Counted from the stretch's first letter, positions 39,876 to 46,784 are shown. The stretch is 46,784 bases of DNA from an uncultured Prevotella sp. (GCA_900546345.1 URCI01000019.1:1-46784); one strand, 5' to 3'. A program made the numbers and translations. Notes: generated by a model from the sequence alone, not told the origin.

Positions 39876-40750
39876 CCCTGTGTCATTTTTAGTTTCTCTA
39901 TCTCGGTATAGACCCGCCGCAGACCGCCTTTGCTCCTGCGCACGATGGCGGCAATGTCGGTGCCTTCGGGGGCGTTCACCTTGGCCACGATCTTCGCCTG
40001 GCTATTCAGGAACTGCTCGCGCTCACGGCCGTCGTCGGGAGTCACCTTAGAGTAGTGGTTGCCGTAGCGGGAGAAGATTTCGGTGTAGCCCACCATCTTC
40101 AGGTCAATGCTCCGACGGATGCGTTCCTTCAACCCGTCAGCACCCATCATGTACCAGGCACAGCAGCGCTCCGTGGCGTTCCACATCGCCTTCAGCTCAA
40201 GCATGGCCTCGTTCTTCAGGTCGCCGGCCTCGTCAAGGATGACCAAAGGGTGGTCGATGCTCCGCAGGTAATAGCACAGGTCCTCATACACGTTGTGGTA
40301 CCAGCCGCCACTCGACACGCCAAACTCGCTCGCGATCTTGCGCACAAGCTGGGTCTTAGTCTTCACCTGTGAGCAGTCGATATACACGGCGTTCTTATGG
40401 CTTCTCACGTAGTACTTGGCTGTGAACGTCTTGCCGATATTCGGGATGTCTACCAGTATCGCGCTCAGGCTCGACTGCTGGCTCAGCTCCAGCTGCGTCG
40501 TGATGAAGTCAAACGTCGGGGTCTTCGCCGCCTTCCACTCCATGCCGGGGCGAAGGCTAACGTTCAGTTTCCGGGCGATGCTTATCCAGTTGCCGTCGCT
40601 CAACGCCTTGGCCGTCTGACCGTTTTTGATGGAGCTGTACACGCTCGTGCTGATGCCCAGGCTTGCCGCATGTTTGGCGTCGCTCGGATAGTTCGGGCGG
40701 TTGGCTCTCACCGCCTCCAAAATCTTCTTTTTCTGTCCTTCTGTAATCAT
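39872..40750 (-). CDS. MuB-like AAA+ ATPase, transposition target protein
   Basis: 292 residues. An N-terminal HTH (about 22-62) is followed by the AAA+ module: a modified Walker A VDIPNIGKTFTAK (100-112), Walker B LVILDEAGDL (169-178) and a sensor-like region, and a C-terminal helical domain. MuB binds DNA, picks targets and activates MuA. It lies directly downstream of the transposase gene. The first Gly of the P-loop is replaced by the DIPN phrase seen in phage MuB relatives. Confidence 0.88.
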   Translation of the reverse strand: MITEGQKKKILEAVRANRPNYPSDAKHAASLGISTSVYSSIKNGQTAKALSDGNWISIARKLNVSLRPGMEWKAAKTPTFDFITTQLELSQQSSLSAILVDIPNIGKTFTAKYYVRSHKNAVYIDCSQVKTKTQLVRKIASEFGVSSGGWYHNVYEDLCYYLRSIDHPLVILDEAGDLKNEAMLELKAMWNATERCCAWYMMGADGLKERIRRSIDLKMVGYTEIFSRYGNHYSKVTPDDGREREQFLNSQAKIVAKVNAPEGTDIAAIVRRSKGGLRRVYTEIEKLKMTQG

Positions 40751-40790
40751 AATTCGAAGTCCTTTCTAATATTGTTAAAATGTTGTTTCT

Positions 40791-40821
40791 GTCCTGTTCG
40801 CGGGGTTACAACCCCGCGCTA
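40791..40821 (+). repeat. Dispersed junction hairpin, transposase copy
   Basis: GTCCTGTTCG then GCGGGGTT-AC-AACCCCGC and GCTA, in the gap between the transposase and MuB-like genes. Same flanks as 36823-36853 with a different, fully paired stem. Confidence 0.55.
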
Positions 40822-42813
40822 ATAGTCCTCCAACGCTTTTCGACCGTAGTCTTCCGTCAGCGTCACGTCCGGCTCTTCCGTCTCCTCAGGCGGTTCTATG
40901 GCCTCTAATGATATGGCTTCCGGCTCTTCCAGGCTCTTCGCCGCCACGCCCACCGTGCCAATCTCGTTGTCCTTCACCCATTTGTTGAACTTGGCTATCT
41001 TCTTCTGCTGCTTCAGCTTCACGGCCTCGTCAGCCTCAGTCTGCTCGCAGTCGGCGGTGTTGAACGTGCCGACGTCTTCCAGCCTGTCGATGTAGCGGTC
41101 GCCCTGCCAGATATACACGTCTGTGATGCTGCCGTCCTCATGGGGCAGGTAGTAGGCGTCTACCTTCCAGTTGTTGGGCTCAAGCTGCTCAATCACCTTC
41201 ACGTCGCTCAGCCACCAGTCCTTATACTGCACCCGGCAGTAGGAGTTCCGCCGTATCGTGGTCTCCACATGCTCGCCGATATACCGTGCCACCTTGCTCT
41301 TCTCCAAAGGTTCAAGCGTCGGGTTGATATTGGCCTCAAGCACGTCCCAGCGCGTCATACCGGGGTACTTCTTCTGGTTAGGGTGCAAACTGTGGTTGAA
41401 CTCCCAAACGTCACGGCGGTCGTCGGCTATCAGCTCTTCCCACGTGTAGTACTGTTTGTCCTCGTAGGTGTCGTTCTTCTCGTCAAACACCTTCTTGGCC
41501 TCTGTCCTGTAGTGACGGTCCTTGGCGTAGAACCGGCCGATGCCAAGGTGGTTCTTGTGCTCGATGCTGCGTTTCTTCGCGCCGTTCATAGGCTCGGCAT
41601 ATTTCTCCTGGGAGTTCTGTGGGGCGCAGAACCTTACGAAGGGGAACATCACACCGGCTTTCAGGAAACTGTCCTTCCACTGGCTCATCAGGTGGTTCTC
41701 AACCTCTACCTGAGCCGGACAGCCCCAGCCGTTACGGTCCAACAGGCGGAACATGTCGCGGAAGCAGTCCACTACCAAGTCCACATTTTTGTTGCGGTTG
41801 TAGGCCATCCCGACAACGCACTGGCTCGCCACGTCATAGGCGTAGTAGGCTTTCGGGCGAGCCTTCGTGTCCTTCAGCTTACGCGGCAGATCGCGGTCGT
41901 CAAAGCTCACCTTGCTCAATGAGAATTCGGGGGAGTGCCGGTGAACGTGAGGCATCTGCTCGTGCATGAATGTCGTGAAGCTCGTTAACCTGTGCTCTAT
42001 CAGCACGCGGTTCTTGGGCTTGTTCAGGTAGTTTGTGATGGTGGCCTCGCTCAGGGCCTTAGGCTCGCCAGTCTTGTCTACAAAGTCGTCGGGGTTCAGC
42101 AGCTCGCCAGTCTCAGGATCATAAACGTCAAGCTCGCCGGTCACAAACATGTTGTACATCTCCAGCACGCTCGTGTTGTAGGGCTTGTTGGGCAAACAGG
42201 CGATGGCCAATATCAGACGCTCGGTCTTGTAATCGACCTTCCTCGCGCTCTGGTTACCGAACTTGCCGCTGATGAGGCACCCGTAGCCCTCCTTCCGGTA
42301 CTCGTTCACTTTCTTCCTAAACCGCAGCGTGCTCTTGGGCAGCGTGTGGTGGAGCTCGTCCCGCAGCACCTCGATGGCCTCCGCCATCATGCTCCAGTCA
42401 TATTTCTCGCCCATCAGCTTACGGTAGTCCTTGGCACGGTCATACAGCTTGATGCACGTGTTCAGAACGCTCGCGTTGATAATGTACTCACGCGCCTTGT
42501 CCTCAGGCAGGTCCACGCCGGTCTTATTCCGGTCGTGGAAGTAGACTACCGCACCCTGGTCCAGCTCGTAGTTGCTGTTCACCCAGCCTACCAATAGAAC
42601 CATCGCACCATCCGGATATTTCCGGCGCACTTCTTCGCGATAGCTCTCCGGCAAACTGTCAACGGCTATTAGGGCGCAACTGGAACGGTTACCACGGCGG
42701 ACAACATCAAAACGGCCACGGCTGCTCATAGCCTTGTAGTTCGGCACGCTCATGATGCCGCCGTCTATCAGCTCCTTATAGCTCACGCATAGTTTGTTGC
42801 CGTAGTACTCCAT
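40819..42813 (-). CDS. MuA-like DDE transposase (664 aa)
   Basis: Length is close to MuA (663). The N-terminal third is DNA-binding and helical. The RNase-H-like catalytic core spans about 295-430: SFDDRDLPRK (D305/D306), VEVENHL (E370/E372) and SQEKYAEPMNGAKKRSIEHK (E403/E407). The second acidic position seems to be Glu rather than Asp. The C-terminal half is beta-barrel-like and ends in an acidic tail (EPPEETEEPDVTLTEDY) that would contact MuB. It moves the phage by replicative transposition using the AAAACGAARYGTT end sites. Confidence 0.92.
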   Translation of the reverse strand: MEYYGNKLCVSYKELIDGGIMSVPNYKAMSSRGRFDVVRRGNRSSCALIAVDSLPESYREEVRRKYPDGAMVLLVGWVNSNYELDQGAVVYFHDRNKTGVDLPEDKAREYIINASVLNTCIKLYDRAKDYRKLMGEKYDWSMMAEAIEVLRDELHHTLPKSTLRFRKKVNEYRKEGYGCLISGKFGNQSARKVDYKTERLILAIACLPNKPYNTSVLEMYNMFVTGELDVYDPETGELLNPDDFVDKTGEPKALSEATITNYLNKPKNRVLIEHRLTSFTTFMHEQMPHVHRHSPEFSLSKVSFDDRDLPRKLKDTKARPKAYYAYDVASQCVVGMAYNRNKNVDLVVDCFRDMFRLLDRNGWGCPAQVEVENHLMSQWKDSFLKAGVMFPFVRFCAPQNSQEKYAEPMNGAKKRSIEHKNHLGIGRFYAKDRHYRTEAKKVFDEKNDTYEDKQYYTWEELIADDRRDVWEFNHSLHPNQKKYPGMTRWDVLEANINPTLEPLEKSKVARYIGEHVETTIRRNSYCRVQYKDWWLSDVKVIEQLEPNNWKVDAYYLPHEDGSITDVYIWQGDRYIDRLEDVGTFNTADCEQTEADEAVKLKQQKKIAKFNKWVKDNEIGTVGVAAKSLEEPEAISLEAIEPPEETEEPDVTLTEDYGRKALEDY

Positions 42814-42825
42814 CTCTAACCCTCC

Positions 42826-43245
42826 TTATGCCATCTGAGGCGCTGGTTCTGTAGGACGCTGATGAGCAGAGGCTTTATAGAATTTACCCGCAAACTCCTG
42901 AATATACGGGATGTCGCTCACATGCACATCATCAAATCTACGACGCTCCTCGCCTTTCACAAACACAGTGCAGCTGTTGTCGGCATACTTGAACTCCAAC
43001 AGCACGCCACCGGGCAGATACTGGCGCATGTAGCCGTCGGCATCAAACAGGGTCTCAGCCTCCGGGGCCTCTACCATCACGATGCCGCCTCGCTCCATGG
43101 CTAAATTCCGGACCTTGCGGGCCAGCTCGGAGTCACTCTCAAAATGCACGGCACTGAACACCATACGAGGCGTAATGCCAAACGCCTTCGCGATAAACTC
43201 GCGGTCTTCCTTCTTCAGGTGAATGTACTTCTTCATAATCTTCAC
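42826..43245 (-). CDS. First early-operon protein, HTH-like (139 aa)
   Basis: The N-terminal half (KEDREFIAKAFGITPRMVFSAVHFESDSELARKVRNLAMERGG) looks like a helix-turn-helix DNA-binding region of the kind found in small Bacteroidetes phage regulators; the C-terminus is beta-like (MRQYLPGGVLLEFKYADNSCTVFVKG). It stands in the place of Mu Ner, between the switch and the transposase gene. The last 30 nt of the gene carry a degenerate copy of the junction hairpin (GGTTCTGTA flank). A start nine bases downstream (MKKYIHLKK) is equally good. Confidence 0.68.
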   Translation of the reverse strand: MKIMKKYIHLKKEDREFIAKAFGITPRMVFSAVHFESDSELARKVRNLAMERGGIVMVEAPEAETLFDADGYMRQYLPGGVLLEFKYADNSCTVFVKGEERRRFDDVHVSDIPYIQEFAGKFYKASAHQRPTEPAPQMA

Positions 43246-43266
43246 TTATTAACATTTAACCTTATT

Positions 43267-43321
43267 TCTTCTTTCATCTCGCCCCTTTTTCGTATCTTTG
43301 GACGCACATTCTAATTGGAAC
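43267..43321 (+). repeat. Switch-region direct repeat, copy 1
   Basis: About 55 bp that recurs at 43817-43871: a TTCTTTC start, a GCCC-TTTTTC-like tract, the -7 box TATCTTTG, GCGCACATTC and a TTCC....GGAA-type dyad. This copy ends just before the plus-strand ATG at 43325 and upstream of the minus-strand gene at 43245. Confidence 0.6.
43293..43300 (+). promoter_or_regulatory. Plus-strand -7 element, switch copy 1
   Basis: TATCTTTG inside the repeat block, 24 nt before the ATG at 43325. No clear -33 TTTG. Confidence 0.45.
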
Positions 43322-43324
43322 AAC

Positions 43325-43708
43325 ATGGATACTGAAATCATCATGCTCAAAGCACAAGTAGAGGCTCTACGCAATTATCTCACGTCGCTCTTGCCAACCA
43401 TCTTTCAAAATGACAAAGAGAAAGACAGTAAGGTCTGGCTTGCTAAATATCTACTCTGGGACCTCGAAAGGCAGAATCTTTCACCATACGAAGTCTCAGA
43501 CATGCTAACGACTCCTGAGAAAGACAGGATAAGTCACCGACGACATCAGCTGCAAGTTCTGATGGACGTAGCTTATATCCAGGGGCAGCTTGAAGAATAC
43601 GGCATAATAAGAAAAGTAGATTCTTTCTCTGCTTCTCAAGCTCAACAAGTCTTTGATCAGTCTGACCACTCCGAGGAAACGATGCTCCCTCTGATCGACG
43701 CTCTCTGA
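43325..43708 (+). CDS. Lysogeny-side phage protein (127 aa)
   Basis: Starts MDTEIIMLKAQVEALRNYLTSLLP and has a helical body (KVWLAKYLLWDLERQNLSPYEVSDML). It is transcribed in the same direction as the repressor and lies upstream of it. The ORF could begin 27 nt upstream, but the ATG at 43325 follows promoter copy 1 more naturally. The family is not recognised; the place suggests a role in the lysis-lysogeny decision. Confidence 0.6.
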   Translation: MDTEIIMLKAQVEALRNYLTSLLPTIFQNDKEKDSKVWLAKYLLWDLERQNLSPYEVSDMLTTPEKDRISHRRHQLQVLMDVAYIQGQLEEYGIIRKVDSFSASQAQQVFDQSDHSEETMLPLIDAL

Positions 43709-43799
43709 GCATCTCTTTGAGAATTTGGGTCGCATCAATGCTGATAACCACTTCTCCTCTTTTACTGCCACTACGGTGGCGGTTCTTTTTCGTTGCCAT
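43443..43799 (-). CDS. Possible short basic early protein, mostly antisense to its neighbour
   Basis: MATKKNRHRSGSKRGEVVIS followed by an Ile/Leu-rich part. The first 30 codons lie outside the plus-strand gene and look protein-like; the rest is antisense to 43325-43708. It lies 70 nt downstream of the best minus-strand promoter of the switch (43877-43907). Whether it is translated is doubtful. Confidence 0.3.
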   Translation of the reverse strand: MATKKNRHRSGSKRGEVVISIDATQILKEMLRERRSEGASFPRSGQTDQRLVELEKQRKNLLFLLCRILQAAPGYKLRPSELAADVVGDLSCLSQESLACLRLRMVKDSAFRGPRVDI

Positions 43800-43816
43800 A
43801 ATTTTTAATCCTTTAA

Positions 43817-43871
43817 ATTCTTTCTTCTCCGCCCTTTTTCGTATCTTTGGGCGCACATTCCATTCGGAACA
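43817..43871 (+). repeat. Switch-region direct repeat, copy 2
   Basis: Second copy of the block at 43267-43321, upstream of the repressor gene. It ends in TTCCATTCGGAA, a dyad suitable for a repressor dimer. Confidence 0.6.
43842..43849 (+). promoter_or_regulatory. Plus-strand -7 element upstream of the repressor
   Basis: TATCTTTG in repeat copy 2, about 97 nt before the repressor ATG at 43946. Confidence 0.45.
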
Positions 43872-43876
43872 CGCTG

Positions 43877-43907
43877 CAAAGATACAGATTTTCTGTATTA
43901 TGACAAA
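43877..43907 (-). promoter_or_regulatory. Consensus minus-strand promoter in the switch region
   Basis: TTTG (43904-43907), 19-nt spacer, TATCTTTG (43877-43884). It points toward the early operon and faces the plus-strand promoter of copy 1, giving converging transcripts over about 560 bp. It is the best candidate for the early lytic promoter. Confidence 0.6.
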
Positions 43908-43945
43908 GCAAATCTTCAGAAAATTACAATTTAATTTCAGAAAAT

Positions 43946-44467
43946 ATGGAAATAATCCAGAGATTACTCACAAAGGATGAGATAAACGGCAGGTTTCATG
44001 TGGCTGTAAATGCCATTCTACAAAAGAATTTAATGCCCAGTAAAGCTTCGTTAGCCGAGTCGTTGGGCGTTAAGCCGGCTAAATTTTCAGAAATTCTGAA
44101 TGATAGGATGAAGGCAGGCACAGATATGCTTGCTATTATGTGCGATTACTATCAAATCTCACCTGACTGGCTGCTTATGAGTCGTGGAAAACACATATTT
44201 AGAGAGACAGCCCTGCCAGATTATTGGGTTGATGATGATGCTCTTATAATGGAGCTACCTACAGAAAAGGACAAAACAAAAGAAAAATCCACTAAGAATG
44301 AAATGTCTGTAGAGCCTCTTATGGACTTAATTCGTGAAAAGGACAAGACTATTCGGGACCAAGCTGAGGAAATCGGAAAACTAAAGGCTCGTTTAGAGGA
44401 ATTCGAAAGGCACAGGGGGGCAGATGCTTTGGATGCCAGAAATTCTGGCGTTGCTCATGCAGGCTAA
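43946..44467 (+). CDS. HTH repressor-like protein (173 aa)
   Basis: The N-terminus is an XRE-type helix-turn-helix (MPSKASLAESLGVKPAKFSEILNDRMKAG, about 30-58) of the kind found in Bacteroidetes CI-like phage repressors, followed by LAIMCDYYQISPDWLLMSRG. A linker leads to a C-terminal coiled coil (MDLIREKDKTIRDQAEEIGKLKARLEEFE) that should form dimers. It is transcribed toward the left phage end, as is the Mu repressor c. Likely operators are the dyads in the duplicated switch blocks. Its DNA is more AT-rich than the tail genes. Confidence 0.75.
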   Translation: MEIIQRLLTKDEINGRFHVAVNAILQKNLMPSKASLAESLGVKPAKFSEILNDRMKAGTDMLAIMCDYYQISPDWLLMSRGKHIFRETALPDYWVDDDALIMELPTEKDKTKEKSTKNEMSVEPLMDLIREKDKTIRDQAEEIGKLKARLEEFERHRGADALDARNSGVAHAG

Positions 44468-45359
44468 AGTCGATGAATGTAATAATTGGAGGTAAATACA
44501 AATAAGCAGAACGAAATTCTCTTAGTTAGTAGCCTCGTTCGCCTGGTTTAGCCATGAAGAGGAGGGGTAGTGCTGGGTTCTGTACGCTGCTGCTGTGCAG
44601 CAGCCCCGCCGCATCCTTTCCGTCCCCTCCCTGTCCCCCCTTGCGACCCCTCCCGTACCCCTCTGACCTCCCTTTTCCTGGTGTTCCCCTCCCTTATCAC
44701 CCCTGAATACAGTCGCAATCCCCCTATTTACAGGCCTTTACGCTATATATAATAATGTGTATTTCAAAAAGGTGGGGGTCGTTGAGGGGGGGGCTATCGC
44801 CAAAAATCGGGGGTCAAACCGAAAAAATGCGTACTTTTACCCCCTTTCCATCCACCCACTCATTTCCACTTTTTGTAACCCCTTTCTCCATCAAGTGTAA
44901 CCCCTTTCTGTAACCCCTTTTGTAACCCCAATTCCAAAATCACGACAAAAACCGCCTTTTTCCGCCCATCCTGCAAACCACGAAAAAGGAGGCACCAGCC
45001 TCAGCCAATACCTCCTTTCCCGTCATCTTCCAACGCCATGTCATCCCCTTTTCAACGCTATTTAATCCCCATCCCTTTCCCCCTCCCTTCATCATAGTGG
45101 ACGCAGCCCCAACCACACGCCATAAAACGGCCACAAACGCCCGTATTTAAGCCATTTGCAGCCTCATCGCACATCCGGTAAAGACACACAAAAAAGACGG
45201 CCACACAGCCGCCAAAATCGTCGCCGTCAAACCGCCCTCAGCCGAGCCAGATCCGACCGCCCATCTCACGTTAAACCACTCGTAAACCTCATGTAAACCA
45301 ATCGCCCATCATCCGAGCATCGTAACGCCCTCCATGTAAACCAAAATTAAACCCATGTA
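44468..45359. other. Non-coding left-end region with repeated short motifs
   Basis: About 890 bp with no convincing gene. It holds a junction hairpin, a run of eight G (44786-44793), four TGTAACCCC motifs at 44874, 44896, 44909 and 44921, and a later series of TGTAAACC-like motifs between 45270 and 45360. In Mu this place would hold only the repressor end and the left attachment site. Confidence 0.55.
44577..44604 (+). repeat. Dispersed junction hairpin, repressor copy
   Basis: GTTCTGTAC then GCTGCTGC-TGT-GCAGCAGC, an 8-bp stem, 110 bp after the repressor stop. It may end the repressor transcript. Confidence 0.55.
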
Positions 45360-45473
45360 AACGTTTCGTTTTTTCCGCCTCATCACCCTCAATCTCCCTA
45401 ACCCTTTGTCTCTCAAACCTTTCGTCCTCTTTTCGTCTCATCCACATTTATACGCTTCGTTCTGTGCCCCATA
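45360..45473 (-). repeat. Left phage end with transposase-binding-like sites
   Basis: On the minus strand from the end: AGAACGAAGCGTA (45451-45463), AGGACGAAAGGTT (45416-45428) and AAAACGAAACGTT (45360-45372), in the same orientation relative to the end as R1-R3 at the right end. Spacing is wider and irregular (35 and 56 bp), as at the left end of Mu. The first site starts 10 bases from the terminus. Confidence 0.65.
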
Positions 45474-46528
45474 CATCGTGTCCTGGATGATGAAGGGGAT
45501 GATGAGGCTGAGGATGAGGAGGCGGCTGTGGCGAGGAGGCGGCGGGCCGCCTCGATGATCGTGTCGCGGTTGCGGTAGAAATCCTTTGTGGTGAGCGAGA
45601 CGCTGACATCGGGATCCATGCCGTTCTCGGTGCTCTGGCCGTTGCGGTCGTACATCGGGCAGGAGGAGAAGCGCACGCTCCAGCCGTTGGGCAGCTCGCT
45701 GGAGAAGGGCAGACCGGCGCCGCCGCCCGTGCGGTCGCCCACCACCATGACGCGGGGACAGCAGCGCATGTATTTCACAAACTCGTTGGCGGCGGAGTAG
45801 ACCTGGCGGTTGGTGAGCACGACCACGGGTTTCTGCCACCGGATGCCCTTGCCGGGCTTGAGCCACTGCTCCTGCATGGCAGAGAAGTCGTTGTGTCCCT
45901 TGCCGGTCTTGTGGCGCATGTAGCCCACGAGAATGCTCTTGTTGGTGAAGCGGGCGGCGAGCTCTTCGGCGCTGGTGATCATGCCGCCGCCGTTGTCGCG
46001 CAGGTCGATGATGAGCCCGCGGCAGGGAGCGAGATAGAGTAGGATGTCGTCGAGGTTGCCGCTGCCGATGTTGTTCTCGAAGGTGGCGCAGCGCAGGTAT
46101 CCGATCTGGTCGTCGAGGATGCGATATTTCATGCCGCTGGCGATGCGGTAGTCGGTGCCGAGATAGCGGCTGACGAGCGTGTCGCTGTAGTTGCTGGGGT
46201 AGTTCTCGTGGAAACCCCAGTAGCGGGTATAGTCAAAGGAAGCGAAAAGGTTGACGTGTCCATCCTTGAGGGTAGCGAGCATGTTGCCGAGCACCTCAAG
46301 TAGCTGCTCGTCGGTCATCTGACTGTTGATCTGCCGTGCATAGACCGTGTGGATGGAGTCCCAGTCGATGCCTTTCTCCTGGAAGAAGCAGTAGTGCTCG
46401 TCCATGATTTTCCACAGTGCCTCGAAGTTGCCCTTGGGGTTATCGGCAAACTGGTCCTCGTCGACGCAGGCGGCACAGAGCAGCAGGGCGGAGAGAAAGA
46501 GAAGGAGATGGCGGACGGTGGTTTTCAT
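45413..46528 (-). CDS. S41-family lipoprotein peptidase, C-terminus altered by prophage insertion
   Basis: 371 residues with a lipoprotein signal (LLLFLSALLLCAAC, Cys21). The peptidase core has LKDGHVNLF, the substrate-binding GLIIDLRDNGGG (171-182), the catalytic Ser245 in NRQVYSAANEF, and GDRTGGGAG (264-272). The last natural residues run into a Ser-rich stretch (about 337-350). From residue 352 on the sequence is read from the left phage end, including two transposase-binding sites. Without the insertion the frame would end after RTRWK at TAG. It cuts unfolded or C-terminal peptides at the cell envelope. The catalytic core is complete. Confidence 0.85.
   Translation of the reverse strand: MKTTVRHLLLFLSALLLCAACVDEDQFADNPKGNFEALWKIMDEHYCFFQEKGIDWDSIHTVYARQINSQMTDEQLLEVLGNMLATLKDGHVNLFASFDYTRYWGFHENYPSNYSDTLVSRYLGTDYRIASGMKYRILDDQIGYLRCATFENNIGSGNLDDILLYLAPCRGLIIDLRDNGGGMITSAEELAARFTNKSILVGYMRHKTGKGHNDFSAMQEQWLKPGKGIRWQKPVVVLTNRQVYSAANEFVKYMRCCPRVMVVGDRTGGGAGLPFSSELPNGWSVRFSSCPMYDRNGQSTENGMDPDVSVSLTTKDFYRNRDTIIEAARRLLATAASSSSASSSPSSSRTRCMGHRTKRINVDETKRGRKV
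45474..45477. repeat. Prophage target-site duplication, left copy (CATC)
   Basis: CATC directly outside the left phage end, identical to 6193-6196. See the right copy for the limits of this call. Confidence 0.55.
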
Positions 46529-46540
46529 AGGCAGGGGGGA

Positions 46541-46784
46541 TCAATAGCACCATCCGAGGGTGATGCTGTGGGTGTATTGGTGGTATTTGAGGTTGTTGGC
46601 TTTCATCTGCCGGTATTCACCGAGGTAGCCCACGCGGAAGGTGGTGCGCCACAGCCGGAAGTCAAAGGTGAGGTGGTGATAGAGCTGTGGGGCGCTGAAG
46701 GGCGAGGTGCACACGATGTTGTGGTCGTAGTTGCCGCGGGAGAAGATCTCGTAGTACGACTGTCCGTAGTTGGGCGAGAAGGCC
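46541..46784 (-). CDS. C-terminal end of an outer-membrane barrel-like protein (partial)
   Basis: The last 80 residues of a gene whose start lies outside the window. Alternating aromatic and polar residues (PQLYHHLTFDFRLWRTTFRV, then YHQYTHSITLGWCY) with a terminal aromatic residue are typical of a beta-barrel's last strands. The pattern is similar to DUF3316-like proteins of Bacteroidales. It is 12 nt upstream of the S41 gene in the same direction, so they likely share a transcript. Confidence 0.55.
   Translation of the reverse strand, partial: AFSPNYGQSYYEIFSRGNYDHNIVCTSPFSAPQLYHHLTFDFRLWRTTFRVGYLGEYRQMKANNLKYHQYTHSITLGWCY

Larger units (their letters stand above)
6197..45473. mobile_element. 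Complete Mu-like transposable prophage, 39.3 kb
   Basis: The element carries a MuA-like DDE transposase, MuB-like ATPase, Gam, terminase, Gp36, DUF935 portal, MuF, gpG-like morphogenesis protein, protease/scaffold, capsid, lysis and tail genes. No tyrosine or serine integrase is present. Both ends begin TAT, have CA(A/G)AACGAA(A/G)(C/T)G starting 9 bases in, and carry further AAAACGAARYGTT sites. CATC flanks both ends. The layout resembles Mu at its left end (repressor transcribed outward, transposase operon inward), but the structural genes are split into two divergent blocks. All major genes appear intact, so it could be active. Confidence 0.88.

Noticed and set aside
44874..44929. CRISPR-like array of TGTAACCCC repeats
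   Set aside because: The units are only 9 bp and the spacing is irregular (22, 13, 12 bp); there are no spacers of constant length.
44940..45134. 64-codon minus-strand ORF in the left-end region
   Set aside because: Low-complexity composition, no promoter and no family features.
6197..45473. A reverse transcriptase of a diversity-generating retroelement inside the prophage
   Set aside because: No ORF with RT motifs was found on either strand, and no second copy of the variable-region sequence was seen.

Overview
The window reads as a chromosomal segment of a Bacteroidales bacterium, most likely Prevotella or a close relative. Evidence: promoters have the Bacteroidetes form TTTG-N19/20-TAnnTTTG, starts lack strong Shine-Dalgarno sequences, and the host genes (S41 lipoprotein peptidase, outer-membrane barrel) are of Bacteroidetes type. 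No tRNA, rRNA or CRISPR array was seen.

Layout. (1) 41-5067, minus strand: a type I-B cas operon in the order cas6-cas8b-cas7-cas5-cas3, with a recognisable promoter. It runs off the left edge; the cas3 HD ORF stops just before what looks like a helicase P-loop in another frame. (2) 5068-6196: no intact gene; two inverted copies of a degenerate palindromic repeat and a frameshifted gene remnant. (3) 6197-45473: a complete 39.3-kb Mu-like transposable prophage. Its ends share an inverted terminal pattern (TAT...CARAACGAARYG), carry repeated AAAACGAARYGTT sites like MuA-binding sites, and are flanked by the direct repeat CATC. (4) 45474-46784: host DNA, an S41 peptidase whose last 20 codons come from the phage end, and the end of a barrel gene.

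The prophage has four blocks. At the left end (high coordinates) lie a non-coding repeat-rich stretch, an HTH repressor and a switch region with duplicated promoter/operator blocks. A minus-strand early operon (43.2 to 35.8 kb) follows: HTH protein, MuA-like transposase, MuB-like ATPase, a second RecA-like ATPase, small proteins, a GemA-like protein, Gam, and two head-tail completion genes. The plus-strand block (27.4 to 35.7 kb) carries terminase, Gp36, portal, a MuF head protein fused to a toxin-like nuclease, a holin-like protein, a regulator, a thymidylate-synthase homologue with a dCMP-type active-site residue, and a DNA adenine methylase. The minus-strand late block (27.3 to 6.5 kb) holds protease/scaffold, capsid, lysis genes, tail tube, frameshifted tail chaperone, tape measure, baseplate proteins and a 2308-residue receptor-binding protein ending in a C-type-lectin fold like those diversified by DGRs. 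The two late blocks diverge from one control region with paired promoters around a 21-bp-spaced direct repeat.

The most interesting items are the predicted dCMP-modifying enzyme with its methylase, a roughly 146-nt highly structured RNA gene (33739-33884), the MuF-toxin fusion, the giant CotH/LRR/C-lectin tail protein without any reverse transcriptase, a second small RNA at the right end, covarying hairpins scattered at gene junctions, and the alteration of a host peptidase by phage insertion.
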